In this document: positions 33,119 through 42,148 of the stretch, piece after piece
Numbering within the stretch: the stretch's first letter is position 1
Layout: every line of letters starts with the position of its first letter
Assembly: GCA_963830065.1 (NCBI GenBank)
Contig: CAWHLA010000010.1
Span: 186,001 to 250,000 of the forward strand
DNA: 64,000 bases
Direction of reading: 5' to 3'
Origin: JACCZR01 sp963830065
Lineage (GTDB): Bacteria; Actinomycetota; Thermoleophilia; Solirubrobacterales; Thermoleophilaceae
The notes under the pieces: model-generated
The model's database searches: none
Told to the model about the DNA's origin: nothing
Seen by the model: the letters and a program-made list of their open reading frames with translations, nothing else
Made by a program: the position numbers and the translations under genes

Positions 33119-33714
33119 AGGTCGAGATCGACGACGCCCTCCCCTGGGCGCTGACCTGGACGGTCCAGGAGCCGGTGGAGCGCTCCTCCCACGCCCTGCT
33201 TCACGACGGCCGCGTCTGGCTGTTCGACCCGGTCGCCGACGAGACCGCCTTGCGGGCCGCCGTCGGCCTCGGCGAGATCGCCGCGGTGGTGCAGCTGCTC
33301 GACCGCCACGCCCGCGACTGCGAGAGCGTGGCCGAGCGCTTCTCGGTGCCGCACCTGCGCCTGCCCGAGGAGCTCCCCGACAGCCCGTTCGAGCTGCACC
33401 GCATGATCTGGAAGCCGCGCTGGCGCGAGCTGTGCCTGTGGTGGCCCGAGCACCGGGCGCTCGTGGTGGCCGAGGCCGTGGGCGCCTCCTCCTACACGGC
33501 GGTCGGCGACCAGGCCCTCGGCGTCCACCCCTTCCTGCGCATGAAGCCGCCCGAAGCACTGGGGCGCTTCTCGCCCGACGTGCTGCTACCCGGTCACGGC
33601 CCGGCGGTGCACGCGGACGCCGCCGGGGCGTTGCAGGAGGCCCTGTCGCGCACCCGCAAGGACATCCCCCGCGTGCTGCCGGCGATGGTCAAGGGCTGGC
33701 GGGAGAACGGCTAG
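33115..33714 (+). CDS. MBL-fold-like protein without the metal-binding HxHxDH motif
   Basis: The 199-residue protein resembles metallo-beta-lactamase-fold proteins in layout (HALLHDGRVWLFDPV at the N-terminus; SPDVLLPGHGPAVH near residue 160) but lacks the HxHxDH motif, so it is probably not a metal hydrolase. The start is TTG 33115, overlapping the histidine kinase stop (TTGA), so it is part of the two-component operon. A role as an accessory or signal protein is possible but unproven. Family assignment is moderate and rests on the PGHGP loop and overall strand pattern. Confidence 0.6.
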   Translation: MKVEIDDALPWALTWTVQEPVERSSHALLHDGRVWLFDPVADETALRAAVGLGEIAAVVQLLDRHARDCESVAERFSVPHLRLPEELPDSPFELHRMIWKPRWRELCLWWPEHRALVVAEAVGASSYTAVGDQALGVHPFLRMKPPEALGRFSPDVLLPGHGPAVHADAAGALQEALSRTRKDIPRVLPAMVKGWRENG

Positions 33715-33728
33715 CCCGCGAACGCGCG

Positions 33729-35391
33729 CTAGACCTCGACGACTACGGGCAGCACCATCGGGCGGCGCTTCAGGCGGTCGTAGACGAACTCCGCCAGGTC
33801 GTCGTGGAGGTGGCCCTGGAGCAGGTCGATCTCCCTGATCTCCTCCTTGGCCGACCGGGCCAGCGACTCGTCGACGGCTTCGCGCAGCTGGTCGACCATC
33901 TCGTCGCCCTCGTCGATGAAGGGCACGCCGCGGAAGATGATCTCCGGCGGCGCGACCGAGCGGCCGTCCTGTTCGGAGACGGTGGCCACGACGATGAAGA
34001 TGCCGTCCGCCGAAAGCATGCGGCGGTCGCGCAGGGCGATGTCCTCTGGGTCGCCCACGTCGACCCCGTCGACGAACACCAGCCCGGCCTGCTCGCGCTT
34101 GCCGAAGCCGGCCCCGTCCGCGGTGATCTCCAGCGGCAGGCCGTTCTCGCCCCGGAACACGTTCTTGGGCGGCACGCCCACGGCGGTGGCCAGCTCGGAG
34201 TGCAGCCGCAGGCGCTTGTAGTCGCCGTGCATGGGCAGCACGTAGCGCGGCTTGGTGAGGTTGATCATCAGCTTCAGCTCCTCGGCGTAGCCGTGCCCCG
34301 AGGCGTGGATGGGTGCGTCCTGGGTGGTGATCACGTCGGCGCCCAGGTGGAAGATCCGGTCGATCGTCTCGTTCACCGCCCGCTCGTTGCCGGGGATCGG
34401 CGTGGCCGAGAAGATCACTGTGTCGCCGTCGTGCAGGGCGACGTTGGGGTGGTCGCCGTGGGCCATGCGGCGCAGCGCCGACAGGGGCTCTCCCTGGGAG
34501 CCGGTGGAGATGACGACCACCTTCTCGTCGGGGAAGTCCTCGATCTCCTTGGGGCCGACGATCATGCCCTCCGGGATCTGGATGTGGCCCAGGCTGCGGC
34601 CGATGTTGGTGTTCTTGCGCATCGACCGGCCCACCAGCGCCACCTTGCGCCCCAGCGCCGAGGCGGCGTCGACCACCTGCTGCACGCGGTGGATGTTCGA
34701 GGCGAACGAGGTGACGACGATCCGTCCCGCAGCAGCGGCTGAACGTCTCCTCCAGGCGGGGGCCGACGCCGGACTCCGAGGGCGACATGCCCGCCCGGTC
34801 GGCGTTGGTGGAGTCCCCTCCCAGCAACAGCAGCCCCTCGCGGCCCAGCTCGGCGAGCCGGGAGACGTCTGCGGGCACGCCGTCGACCGGCGTTTGGTCG
34901 AACTTGTAGTCCCCGGTCAGGAGCGCGGTCCCCAGCTCGCAGGTCAGCGCCACCGCGAAGGCGTCGGGGATCGAGTGGGTCATCTTGACCATCTCGACGC
35001 CGAACGGGCCGGCATCGAAGGTCTCCCCCGCCTTGACGTCGGTGATCTCGACCTCGCGCAGGCGGTGCTCGTCGAGCTTGGAGCGCACCATCGCCGAGGT
35101 GAGCGGCCCGCCGTAGATCGGCGGTGTGCTGTCGAGCTGGCGCAGGACGAAGGGCAGGGCACCGACGTGGTCCTCGTGGCCGTGGGTCAGGACGATCGCC
35201 TCGATGTCCTCGGCCCGCTCGCGCAGGTAGGTGAAGTCCGGCAGCACCAGGTCCACACCGAGCTGGTCCGGGGTGGGGAACATCAGCCCGGTGTCGACCA
35301 CCACAATCCGCCCGTCGTACTCGACGACGGTCATGTTCTTGCCGATCTCGCCGAGCCCCCCCAGCGGGAGCACTCGCAGGGTGGAGCTCAA
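33729..35391 (-). CDS. rnj: Ribonuclease J, TTG start, frameshifted
   Basis: The first frame encodes LPLGGLGEIGKNMTVVEY, the metal motif THGHEDHVGALP, and LLLGGDSTNADRAGMSPSE. From about 34734 the reading continues one frame over (AAGRIVVTSFASN), with STGSQGEP, ASGHGYAEELK, PMHGDYKRL and the C-terminal dimer domain to the stop at 33729. One extra base at 34734 reconciles this; the restored length is ~553 residues, normal for RNase J. It is a dual 5' exo/endonuclease for mRNA and rRNA. TTG 35391 overlaps the dapA stop (TTGA), so it is cotranscribed with dapA. Confidence 0.93.
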
Positions 35392-36239
35392 ACCGCGCTC
35401 AGCAGCCCTTGGCGCTCGAGCGCCTCACGCAGCGTCGCCGCCTCGTCTTCGCTGACCTCGACGTAGGGAAGCCGGGGGACGCCGACGTCCCGTCCGAGCA
35501 TCCCGAATGCGCCCTTGATCGAGGCGGCCGGGGGGGCCACGGTCAGCGCCTGGTAGAGCGGCTTGAGGGACTCGTGGATCTCGCGCCGGCTGTCGGGCTC
35601 GTCGATCATCCGCCGCATCTGCGGGCCGGCCAGGTGGGAGGCCACCAGGATGCCGCCACCGCCGCCCATGTCGAGCACCTCGGGAAGCATGTCGTCGTTG
35701 CCGGCGAGGGTGGTCAGGCCCTCGATCGGCTCGAGCTCCTCGTAGCGGGCCTGCTTGACCGCCACCACGTTGTCGATCTCGGCCAGCTCGCGCAGCAGGT
35801 CGTTGGGCATGTCGATCGCGCACCGCTGCGGAATGTTGTAGAGCACCACCGGCAGCTCGGTCGCGGCAGCGACGGCCTGGAAGTGGGCGAGGATCCCGCG
35901 CCGGTTGGGCCGGTTGTAGTACGGGGTGACGGCCAGCACGGCGTCCACGCCCAGGCCCGAGGCGCGCTCGGTCAGCTCGGCGCTGTGCTTGGTGTCGTTG
36001 GACCCGGTCCCGGCGATCACGGGGGCGTCGCCCGACTCGGCCACGGCGAGCTCCCACAGGCGGCACTTCTCGTCGTCGCTGAGCGTGGAGCCCTCGCCGG
36101 TGGTGCCGGCCACGACGAGCCCGTCCGAGCCCCCTTCGTCCAGGAGGTGACGGGCGAGCGAGACGAAGGCGTCTTCGTCGATCGCGCCGTCCGCCCCGAA
36201 CGGGGTGACCATCGCGGTGAGGATTCCGCCTATCGCCAC
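35388..36239 (-). CDS. dapA: 4-hydroxy-tetrahydrodipicolinate synthase DapA
   Basis: The 283-residue TIM-barrel protein has the family motif VVAGTTGEGSTLSDDE, the catalytic Tyr in VTPYYNRPN near residue 128, and the Schiff-base lysine in VVAVKQARYEELEPI near residue 155. It condenses pyruvate and aspartate semialdehyde at the start of the DAP/lysine branch. GTG 36239 is preceded by a CATAAT box at 6 nt, so the message is probably leaderless. rnj follows by a 4-nt overlap. dapB lies about 1.6 kb away, and dapL-dapF about 23 kb away. Confidence 0.95.
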   Translation of the reverse strand: MAIGGILTAMVTPFGADGAIDEDAFVSLARHLLDEGGSDGLVVAGTTGEGSTLSDDEKCRLWELAVAESGDAPVIAGTGSNDTKHSAELTERASGLGVDAVLAVTPYYNRPNRRGILAHFQAVAAATELPVVLYNIPQRCAIDMPNDLLRELAEIDNVVAVKQARYEELEPIEGLTTLAGNDDMLPEVLDMGGGGGILVASHLAGPQMRRMIDEPDSRREIHESLKPLYQALTVAPPAASIKGAFGMLGRDVGVPRLPYVEVSEDEAATLREALERQGLLSAV

Positions 36240-36266
36240 GCCGCGATTATGTCAGCGGCGCGAGAC

Positions 36267-36677
36267 CTATTGAATCGGCTTGAACGGGTCCGGCGTTGGG
36301 TTGTTCTCGCCCTGCACGGCCGGCGGCTGCTCCTCGGGCATCGGCTCCTCGGTCTGGGGAGGCGGCTCAGAGCCCGTGGCGGGCTGGCCTGCGGGCGCCA
36401 CCGGCGTGGCGGGCGGGGTCGCGGCGGGCGGGCCCGGCTCGGTGCCCGGCATCGGCGGGGTCGAGGGCGGCACGGGCGGGGAGGCCGCAGCGGGCGGGGA
36501 CGCCGCAGCGGGCTGGCCCTCCTGGGGGATCGGGCGGCCGTGGTTGTCGTACTGCACCGGCGCGGGCTGTCCTCCGGCGGCCTTCTGCTGCTGGTTCTCG
36601 TTGAAGCTCTTCTGCGTCTCGTCGATCTTCTGCTGTGCCTGGTCGGCCAGCTTTTTGGCTTTGTCCATGAAGCCCAT
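36267..36677 (-). CDS. Small hypothetical protein: helical head, Pro-rich tail
   Basis: The 136-residue product begins MGFMDKAKKLADQAQQKID, an amphipathic helix rich in Lys, Gln and Asp that could form a coiled coil. It continues into a Pro/Ala/Glu-rich low-complexity tail (residues ~45-136) ending PFKPIQ. No domain is recognised. GAGGAG lies about 6 nt before ATG 36677. It is divergent from the DUF3052 gene. The head resembles short antitoxin-like or YtxH/CsbD-like helical stress proteins, but I would not assign it. Confidence 0.7.
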   Translation of the reverse strand: MGFMDKAKKLADQAQQKIDETQKSFNENQQQKAAGGQPAPVQYDNHGRPIPQEGQPAAASPPAAASPPVPPSTPPMPGTEPGPPAATPPATPVAPAGQPATGSEPPPQTEEPMPEEQPPAVQGENNPTPDPFKPIQ

Positions 36678-36752
36678 GTCTGCTCCTCTTTCCTCTGGAG
36701 AATCGCACGATAGCTGAGCGAACTTGGCGCGTAGAATGCAGTGCCGCCCACG

Positions 36753-37178
36753 ATGGCCCCGGAGCGCGACTACAGCCACCGCAGCACCGTTCAGAAGCTG
36801 GGCATGGCGCCCCAGCAGCGGGTGGAGGTGGCCGGCGACGTGGGCCCGGGGCTGCGCCGCGACGTCAAGGAGGCCATCGGGCGCGGCCTGGTCCGGTCCG
36901 GTGAGCTGGACGTCGCGATCGTGCTCGTGCAGTCGCCCGAGGAGGCCGAGGAGGCGCTGGCCGCCTACCGGCCCCGGATCCGCGACACCGGCTCCTTGTG
37001 GCTCATCACCCGCAAGCGCGGTCACGACGGCTACCTCAACCAGATGACCCTCGTGCCCCACGGCAAGCGCCACGGCCTGATCGACAACAAGACCTGCTCG
37101 ATCGACGCCGAGCGCTCGGGCATCCGCTTCGTGGTCCCGCGCGCGCTGCGCAAGCCGGCGCGCGAAGCCGCGGCTTAG
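36753..37178 (+). CDS. DUF3052-family protein
   Basis: The 141-residue protein fits the actinobacterial DUF3052 pattern: YSHRSTVQKLGMAPQQRVEV near the start, a central DVAIVLVQSPEEAEEAL strand-helix, GSLWLITRK, and the C-terminal GLIDNKTCSIDAERSGIRFV. The function is unknown. It lies alone between minus-strand genes and its stop overlaps by 4 nt that of the GAF/HD-GYP gene. A TAGAAT box ends 15 nt before ATG 36753; an in-frame GTG at 36741 is too close to it to be the start. Confidence 0.78.
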   Translation: MAPERDYSHRSTVQKLGMAPQQRVEVAGDVGPGLRRDVKEAIGRGLVRSGELDVAIVLVQSPEEAEEALAAYRPRIRDTGSLWLITRKRGHDGYLNQMTLVPHGKRHGLIDNKTCSIDAERSGIRFVVPRALRKPAREAAA

Positions 37179-37823
37179 TCCAGCGGGGCGCCCGCGCCGC
37201 GATCCAGCGCGGCCGTCATCGCGCTGACCACGTCGGGGTCGAACTGGGTGCCGGCGTTGGACTCCAGCTCCGCGCGCGCGTCGGCCTCGCTCATGGCGCG
37301 CCGGTACGGACGGTCGGAGACCATCGCGTGGTAGGCGTCGACGACGAACACGATCCGCGCGCCGATCGGGATCTGCGAGCCGCGCAGGCCGTCGGGGTAG
37401 CCGGCGCCGTCCCAGCGCTCGTGGTCGTGGCGGACGATCTGGCGCACGCCGCTGAGGAACGGGACCGGAGCCAGGATCTGCTCGCCGACCACCGGGTGGC
37501 GCTTGATCACCGAGAACTCCTCCGCGGTGAGCGGGCCGGGCTTGGTCAGGATGGCGTCGGGCACCGCGATCTTGCCGATGTCGTGGAAGATCGCCCCGTA
37601 GCGCACGGTCTCGAGGTCTGACTCGGGCAGCTGAAGCTCGCGGCCGACCTCGACGGCCAGCTCGGCGATCCAGCGCGCCGTCGGCCTCGTAGTCGTTGGA
37701 CGACTGCGCCCTGCCGGTGGCGATGACGCGGCCGAAGAGGCCCTCGTCGGCCTCGCGGCGGTGGCCGATGAAGTCGTCGGGCACGCCGTGGGCCGCCACG
37801 GCGTGGGGGCCGAACATCCGCAC
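37175..37823 (-). CDS. GAF/HD-GYP phosphodiesterase-like protein, short and frameshifted
   Basis: The first ~48 residues from GTG 37823 (GPHAVAAHGVPDDFIGHRRE, then GLFGRVIATGRAQSSND) look like the second half of a GAF domain. One extra base near 37676 leads into an HD-GYP domain with FHDIGKIAVPDAIL, KRHPVVGEQIL, VRHDHERWDGAGYPDGL and VVDAYHAMVSDRPYR, the usual c-di-GMP phosphodiesterase core. The N-terminal half of the GAF domain is missing, as is the start of the HD-GYP domain with its first conserved His. So this may be a deleted relic rather than a whole enzyme. An in-frame stop lies ten codons upstream of the start. It lies downstream of dapB. Confidence 0.68.
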
Positions 37824-37857
37824 GGCTCGGCATCCACCTTTCGGCCAGATTCAGGCG

Positions 37858-38514
37858 CTAGAGCAGGGTCTCCAGGCCGATTGTGAGCTGCTGGTCAAGT
37901 TGGCCAACCCTTCTAACCGCAAGCAATACCCCAGGCATGAACGACTCGCGTGAGATGGTGTCGTGACGGATGGTCAGAGTCTGGGCCTCTCCCCCGAAGA
38001 TGACCTCCTGACAGGCCACCAGCCCCGGCAGGCGGACCGAGTGAATCGGCTCGTGCACGTTCCCGCCCGCCTCCTCGATCAGCTGGGCCGTGCGGATCGC
38101 GGTGCCGGACGGGGCGTCCAGCTTGGCCGGGTGGTGCAGCTCGGTGATCTCGCACTCGCCCATGTGGGGGGCGGCCAGCTTCGCCGCCTCCATCATCAGC
38201 ACTGCCCCGATGGCGAAGTTCGGCGCGTAGAAGAGGTTGGCTGTGCCGACCCCCTCCAGCTCGGTGAGGTCGGCGCCCGTGGTTCCCACCACGCAGTGCA
38301 CGCCGGCCTCGAGGCACTCGCGCGCGTTGGCCGCCGCGGTGTCGGGGGTGGAGAAGTCCACCACCACCTCGGCGTCGTCCAGCACGTCGGCCAGCGAGGT
38401 GCCCAGCGACGGGTCCGCACGGCCGGTCAGGTTCATGTCCTCGGCGCCCTCGACCGCGGCGCACACGGTCTGGCCCATGCGCCCTGCGGCGCCCGAGACC
38501 GCTACCGAGATCAC
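37858..38514 (-). CDS. dapB: 4-hydroxy-tetrahydrodipicolinate reductase DapB
   Basis: The 218-residue protein has the Rossmann motif VAVSGAAGRMGQTV, VVVDFSTPDTA, VVGTTGADL, FAPNFAIGA-like APNFAIGAVLMM, and the catalytic motif ELHHPAKLDAPSGTA near residue 133. It reduces dihydrodipicolinate in the DAP pathway. It is somewhat shorter than E. coli DapB, as in many actinobacteria. GTG 38514 overlaps the M16 peptidase stop (GTGA). Confidence 0.94.
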   Translation of the reverse strand: MISVAVSGAAGRMGQTVCAAVEGAEDMNLTGRADPSLGTSLADVLDDAEVVVDFSTPDTAAANARECLEAGVHCVVGTTGADLTELEGVGTANLFYAPNFAIGAVLMMEAAKLAAPHMGECEITELHHPAKLDAPSGTAIRTAQLIEEAGGNVHEPIHSVRLPGLVACQEVIFGGEAQTLTIRHDTISRESFMPGVLLAVRRVGQLDQQLTIGLETLL

Positions 38515-39791
38515 GCCGCGGCGAGCTCCGCCCCAGCGAGCCCCTCGCGGAAGATCGCCTCGTCGGGGCCCACGCCGGCGGCCGACATCTGGTTGGGCCC
38601 GTAGGTGCTGCGGGCGAGCTCGGCCACGTCCTCGGCGGTGACGGCGTCGATCTTGGCCAGCAGCTCGTCCAGGCTGAGAATCGGGACGTCCATCAGCACC
38701 GCGCTGCCGAGGCGGTTCATGCGGGCCAGCGTGGACTCCATGGAGAGCACGGTGCGGCCCTTGACGTTCTCCTTGGCCCGTTCGAGCTCCTCGGCGGGGA
38801 CGGCGTCGTCCCCGATGCGGCGGAGCTGGTCGCCGATGATGGCCAGCGCCTCGGCCACGTTGTCGCGCCTGGTGCCGACGTAGACGCCCACCTGGCCGAT
38901 GTCCACGAAGCTGCTGGCGTACGAGTAGACCGCATAGGCCAGGCCGCGCTTCTCGCGCACCTCCTGGAACAGGCGCGACGAGCTCGAGCCGCCCAGCACC
39001 GTGTCGAGCACGCGCAGGGCGAAGCGCCGATCGTCGCCGCGCGCCAGCCCCGGCCCGCCCAGTGCGAGGTGGTACTGCTCGGTGTCCTTGGTGTGGAAGC
39101 GCACGGTGGGCGCAGGGAACTCGACGGGATCGGAGCCGTTCGATGCGGCTCCGTTGCGATCGCCCAGCAGGCGCTCGGCCTGCGCGACCACCTGCTCGTG
39201 CTCCAGGTTGCCGGCTGCGGCCAGCACCAGGTTCGAGCCCACGTAGCGCGAGTCGTGGTACGCGGCGATGTCGGGGACCGGCACCGACCCGACCACGTCG
39301 GCGGAGCCGATGATCGGGCGACCCAGCGGGTGGTCGCCGAAGACCGCTCCGGCGAGCACGTCATGGACCTTGTCCGAGGGCTCGTCCTCGTACATGGCGA
39401 TCTCCTCGATCACCACCTGGCGCTCGGAGTCCACGTCGCGGTAGGCGGGCGCCAGCATCATGTCCGCGATCACCTCGAGCGCGCGCTCGGAGTGGCGGTC
39501 CAGGCAGCGGGCGTAGACCGAGGTGGTCTCCTTGCCCGTGCCGGCGTTCACCTCGGCGCCCATCCCGTCGAAGATCTGGTCGATCTCCTCGGAGGAGAAG
39601 CGCTCGGTGCCCTTGAACAGCAGGTGCTCCAGGAAGTGCGATATGCCCGCCTGCTCGGGCACCTCGTCCCGGCTGCCCGTGCGCACCCACAGGCCCATCG
39701 CCACCGAGCGCACGGACGGCATGCGCTCGGTGACCACGCGGAGGCCCGAGGGCAGCTCCGCGGTCTGGTGGGTCTGGGGGGCGTCGGCCAA
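38511..39791 (-). CDS. M16-family zinc peptidase
   Basis: From TTG 39791 the protein has 426 residues and the inverted zinc motif HFLEHLLFKGT (HxxEH) near residue 45, with the distal Glu in the following ERQVVIEEIAMYEDEP region. The second half has the GPGLARGDDRRFAL strand and RGLAYAVYSY of the M16 C-terminal domain. M16 peptidases downstream of pnp are common in actinobacteria; the natural substrates are unclear. The frame is open further upstream inside pnp, but ADAPQTHQTAELPSGLRVV marks the usual N-terminus. It is followed by dapB with a 4-nt overlap. Confidence 0.9.
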   Translation of the reverse strand: MADAPQTHQTAELPSGLRVVTERMPSVRSVAMGLWVRTGSRDEVPEQAGISHFLEHLLFKGTERFSSEEIDQIFDGMGAEVNAGTGKETTSVYARCLDRHSERALEVIADMMLAPAYRDVDSERQVVIEEIAMYEDEPSDKVHDVLAGAVFGDHPLGRPIIGSADVVGSVPVPDIAAYHDSRYVGSNLVLAAAGNLEHEQVVAQAERLLGDRNGAASNGSDPVEFPAPTVRFHTKDTEQYHLALGGPGLARGDDRRFALRVLDTVLGGSSSSRLFQEVREKRGLAYAVYSYASSFVDIGQVGVYVGTRRDNVAEALAIIGDQLRRIGDDAVPAEELERAKENVKGRTVLSMESTLARMNRLGSAVLMDVPILSLDELLAKIDAVTAEDVAELARSTYGPNQMSAAGVGPDEAIFREGLAGAELAAA

Positions 39792-39804
39792 GTCGGGCTG
39801 ACCG

Positions 39805-42065
39805 CTAGCTGCGGTCGGGGTCCCGACGGGAGTCGCCGCCGCCGTCACGGCCACGCCCGCGGCCGTTGCCGCCGCGGTCACGTCCGCGACCGCCGCCGCC
39901 TCCTCCGCCGCGCGGGCCCTTGTCGCCCGTGCCCACGGAGGCCAGCTCCTCGGCTGACTTGCCCGCGACGTCGGGGTCCTCGGCCAGGCGCAGGCCGATG
40001 CGGCCGCGCTCCTTGTCGACCTCGACGACCTTGACCTCGATCTCGTCGCCGCGGTTGAGCACGTCCTCCACCGTGTCCACCCGGGAGCCGGGCGAGACGT
40101 TGGAGATGTGCAGCAGGCCGTCGGTGCCCTTGGCCAGCTCGACGAACGCGCCGAAGGTCGTCGTCTTGACGACCTTGCCGGTGAACTCGTCGCCGACCTC
40201 GACCTCCTTGGTCATCTGGCGGATGCGGTCGACGAGGGCGTCGCCCTGCTCGCCGCTGGCGGCGAACACGCGCACGATGCCGTCGTCGTCGACGTCGATC
40301 GTGGCCTCGAACTCCTCGGACATGCGCGCGAATGGTCTCGCCGCCCTTGCCGATGATCATGCCGATCTTCTCGGTGTCGATCGGTGATCTGGCCGATGCT
40401 CGGCGCGTGGCGCGAGAGCTCGGGCCGCGGTCCCTCGATGGCCTTGGCCATCTCACCGAGGATGTGCGTGCGTCCCTCCTTGGCCTGCGAGAGCGCGTCG
40501 CGCAGGATGTCGAAGGTCACGCCGGTGATCTTGATGTCCATCTGAAGGGCGGTGATGCCCTTCTCGGTGCCGGCGACCTTGAAGTCCATGTCGCCCAGGT
40601 GGTCCTCCACCCCGGCGATGTCGGACAGGACGATGTAGTCGTCGCCCTCCTTGATCAGCCCCATGGCGATGCCCGCCACCGGAGCCTTGATCTGCACGCC
40701 GGCGTCCATCAGCGCGAGGCTGGAGCCACACACCGAGGCCATCGAGCGACGAGCCGTTGGACTCGAGGATGTCCGAGACGACGCGGATCGAGTACGGGAA
40801 CTCCTCCGGGTCCGGGCACAACGGGCACCAGGGCGCGCTCGGCGAGCGCTCCGTGGCCGATGTCGCGGCGCTTGGGGCCGCGCATGAAGCCCGCCTCCCC
40901 GACCGAGAAGGGCGGGAAGTTGTAGTGGTGCCAGTAGCGCTTGGTCGTCTCGATGCCGAGCGTGTCCAGGCGCATCTCGTCCCGGGTCGTGCCCAGGGCA
41001 GCGACCGACAGGGCCTGCGTCTGGCCGCGGGTGAAGATGGCGGAGCCGTGAGTGCGCGGGGCCACGCCGACCTCGATCCAGATGGCGCGGATCTCGTCGG
41101 CGCCACGGCCGTCGGGACGCTTCTTGTCGACGGCGATCCGCTGGCGGATCGTGTCCTTCTCGAGCTTGTCGAAGGCGAGCTGGACCGCCGCGCGGCGGTC
41201 CTTGTCGTCCTCGTCGGGCGCGAGGCCCTCGAGGGTCTCGTCCTCGACGCGCTTGGTGGCGTCCTGGCGCTCGAGCTTGTCCTCGACCTGCGTGGCGGTG
41301 GTCAGGGCATCGCCGAAGCGCTCCTTGACCTCGGAGAGCACGGACTCGTCGACCTGAGGCGGAGTCGATACCGGTCTTCTGCTTGCCCGCCTTCTCGCGC
41401 AGCTCGGTCTGGGCCTGGCAGAGCTTCTTGATCTCGCCGTGGGCGATGTCCAGCGCGTCGAGGATCTCCGCCTCGGAGATCTCGTTGGCGCCGGCCTCGA
41501 CCATCAGGATGGCCTCCTCGGTGCCGGCGACGACCAGGTCGAGCGGGCTCTCCTGGATCGACTCCTCCGAGGGGTTGACCAGGATGTCGCCGTCCTCGCT
41601 GAGGCCGATGCGCACGGCGCCGACCGGGACGGGGAACGGGATGTCCGAGACGGCCAGCGCGGCGCTCGCTGCGTTCATGGCGAGCATGTCGTAGGGGTGC
41701 TCGTGGTCGATCGACATGGGGATCGCCACCAGCTGGGTCTCGCGGTGCCAGCCCTTGGGGAAGAGCGGGCGGAGCGGACGGTCGATCATGCGCGCGGTCA
41801 GCGTGGCCTTCTCTCCGGCCCTGCCCTCGCGACGGAAGAACGAGCCGGGGATCTTGCCCGCGGCGTACATGCGCTCCTCGACGTCGACGGTGAGCGGGAG
41901 GAAATCCACGTCGCGCTCGTTGCCGGCTGTGGCGGTGCCGAGCACCATGGTGTCGCCGGCCTGGATGACGACGGATCCGCTGGCCTGCTTGGCGAGCTTG
42001 CCGGTCTCGAGAGTGATCTCGGTACCGCCAATCTCGACAGAGACGCGGGTTGCTTCAGGCTTCAT
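39805..42065 (-). CDS. pnp: Polyribonucleotide nucleotidyltransferase (PNPase), five apparent frameshifts
   Basis: All PNPase parts are present: the first RNase PH domain (VEIGGTEITLETGKLAKQ, FFRREGR, RPLFPKGW), the helical domain (EVKERFGDAL), the second RNase PH domain (GRGADEIRAI, RGQTQALS, ESNGSS, SMASVCGSSLALMDAG), a KH domain (IGMIIGKGGETIR), an S1 domain (VEVGDEFTGKVVKTTTFGAF), and a Gly/Arg tail. They are spread over frames that change at about 41366, 40813, 40746, 40382 and 40324. Each change is one extra base, and removing all five gives 751 residues. So many lesions in an essential-type gene suggest sequence error. ATG 42065 has AAAGGAAG upstream. PNPase degrades RNA 3' to 5' phosphorolytically. 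Confidence 0.93.
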
Positions 42066-42069
42066 GTGC

Positions 42070-42148
42070 TTCCTTTCGGCCGCCTCCGGTTGGCGGCTAC
42101 TTGTCTAAGACTCTCCGGTAAGGGGTCGGAATCGAGCCTAGCAACGCC
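42070..42148 (-). promoter_or_regulatory. pnp leader with RBS-adjacent hairpin
   Basis: A 6-bp stem GCCGCC/GGCGGC (42079-42084 and 42092-42097, 7-nt loop) sits directly upstream of the AAAGGAAG ribosome site at 42077-42070. Leader hairpins control pnp in other bacteria through RNase cleavage (known for E. coli); here only the structure is seen. No clear -10 box is assigned. Confidence 0.35.

Noticed and set aside
36741..36755. GTG 36741 as the start of the DUF3052 gene
   Set aside because: It lies only 3 nt past the TAGAAT box, so it would be upstream of the expected transcription start; ATG 36753 fits better.
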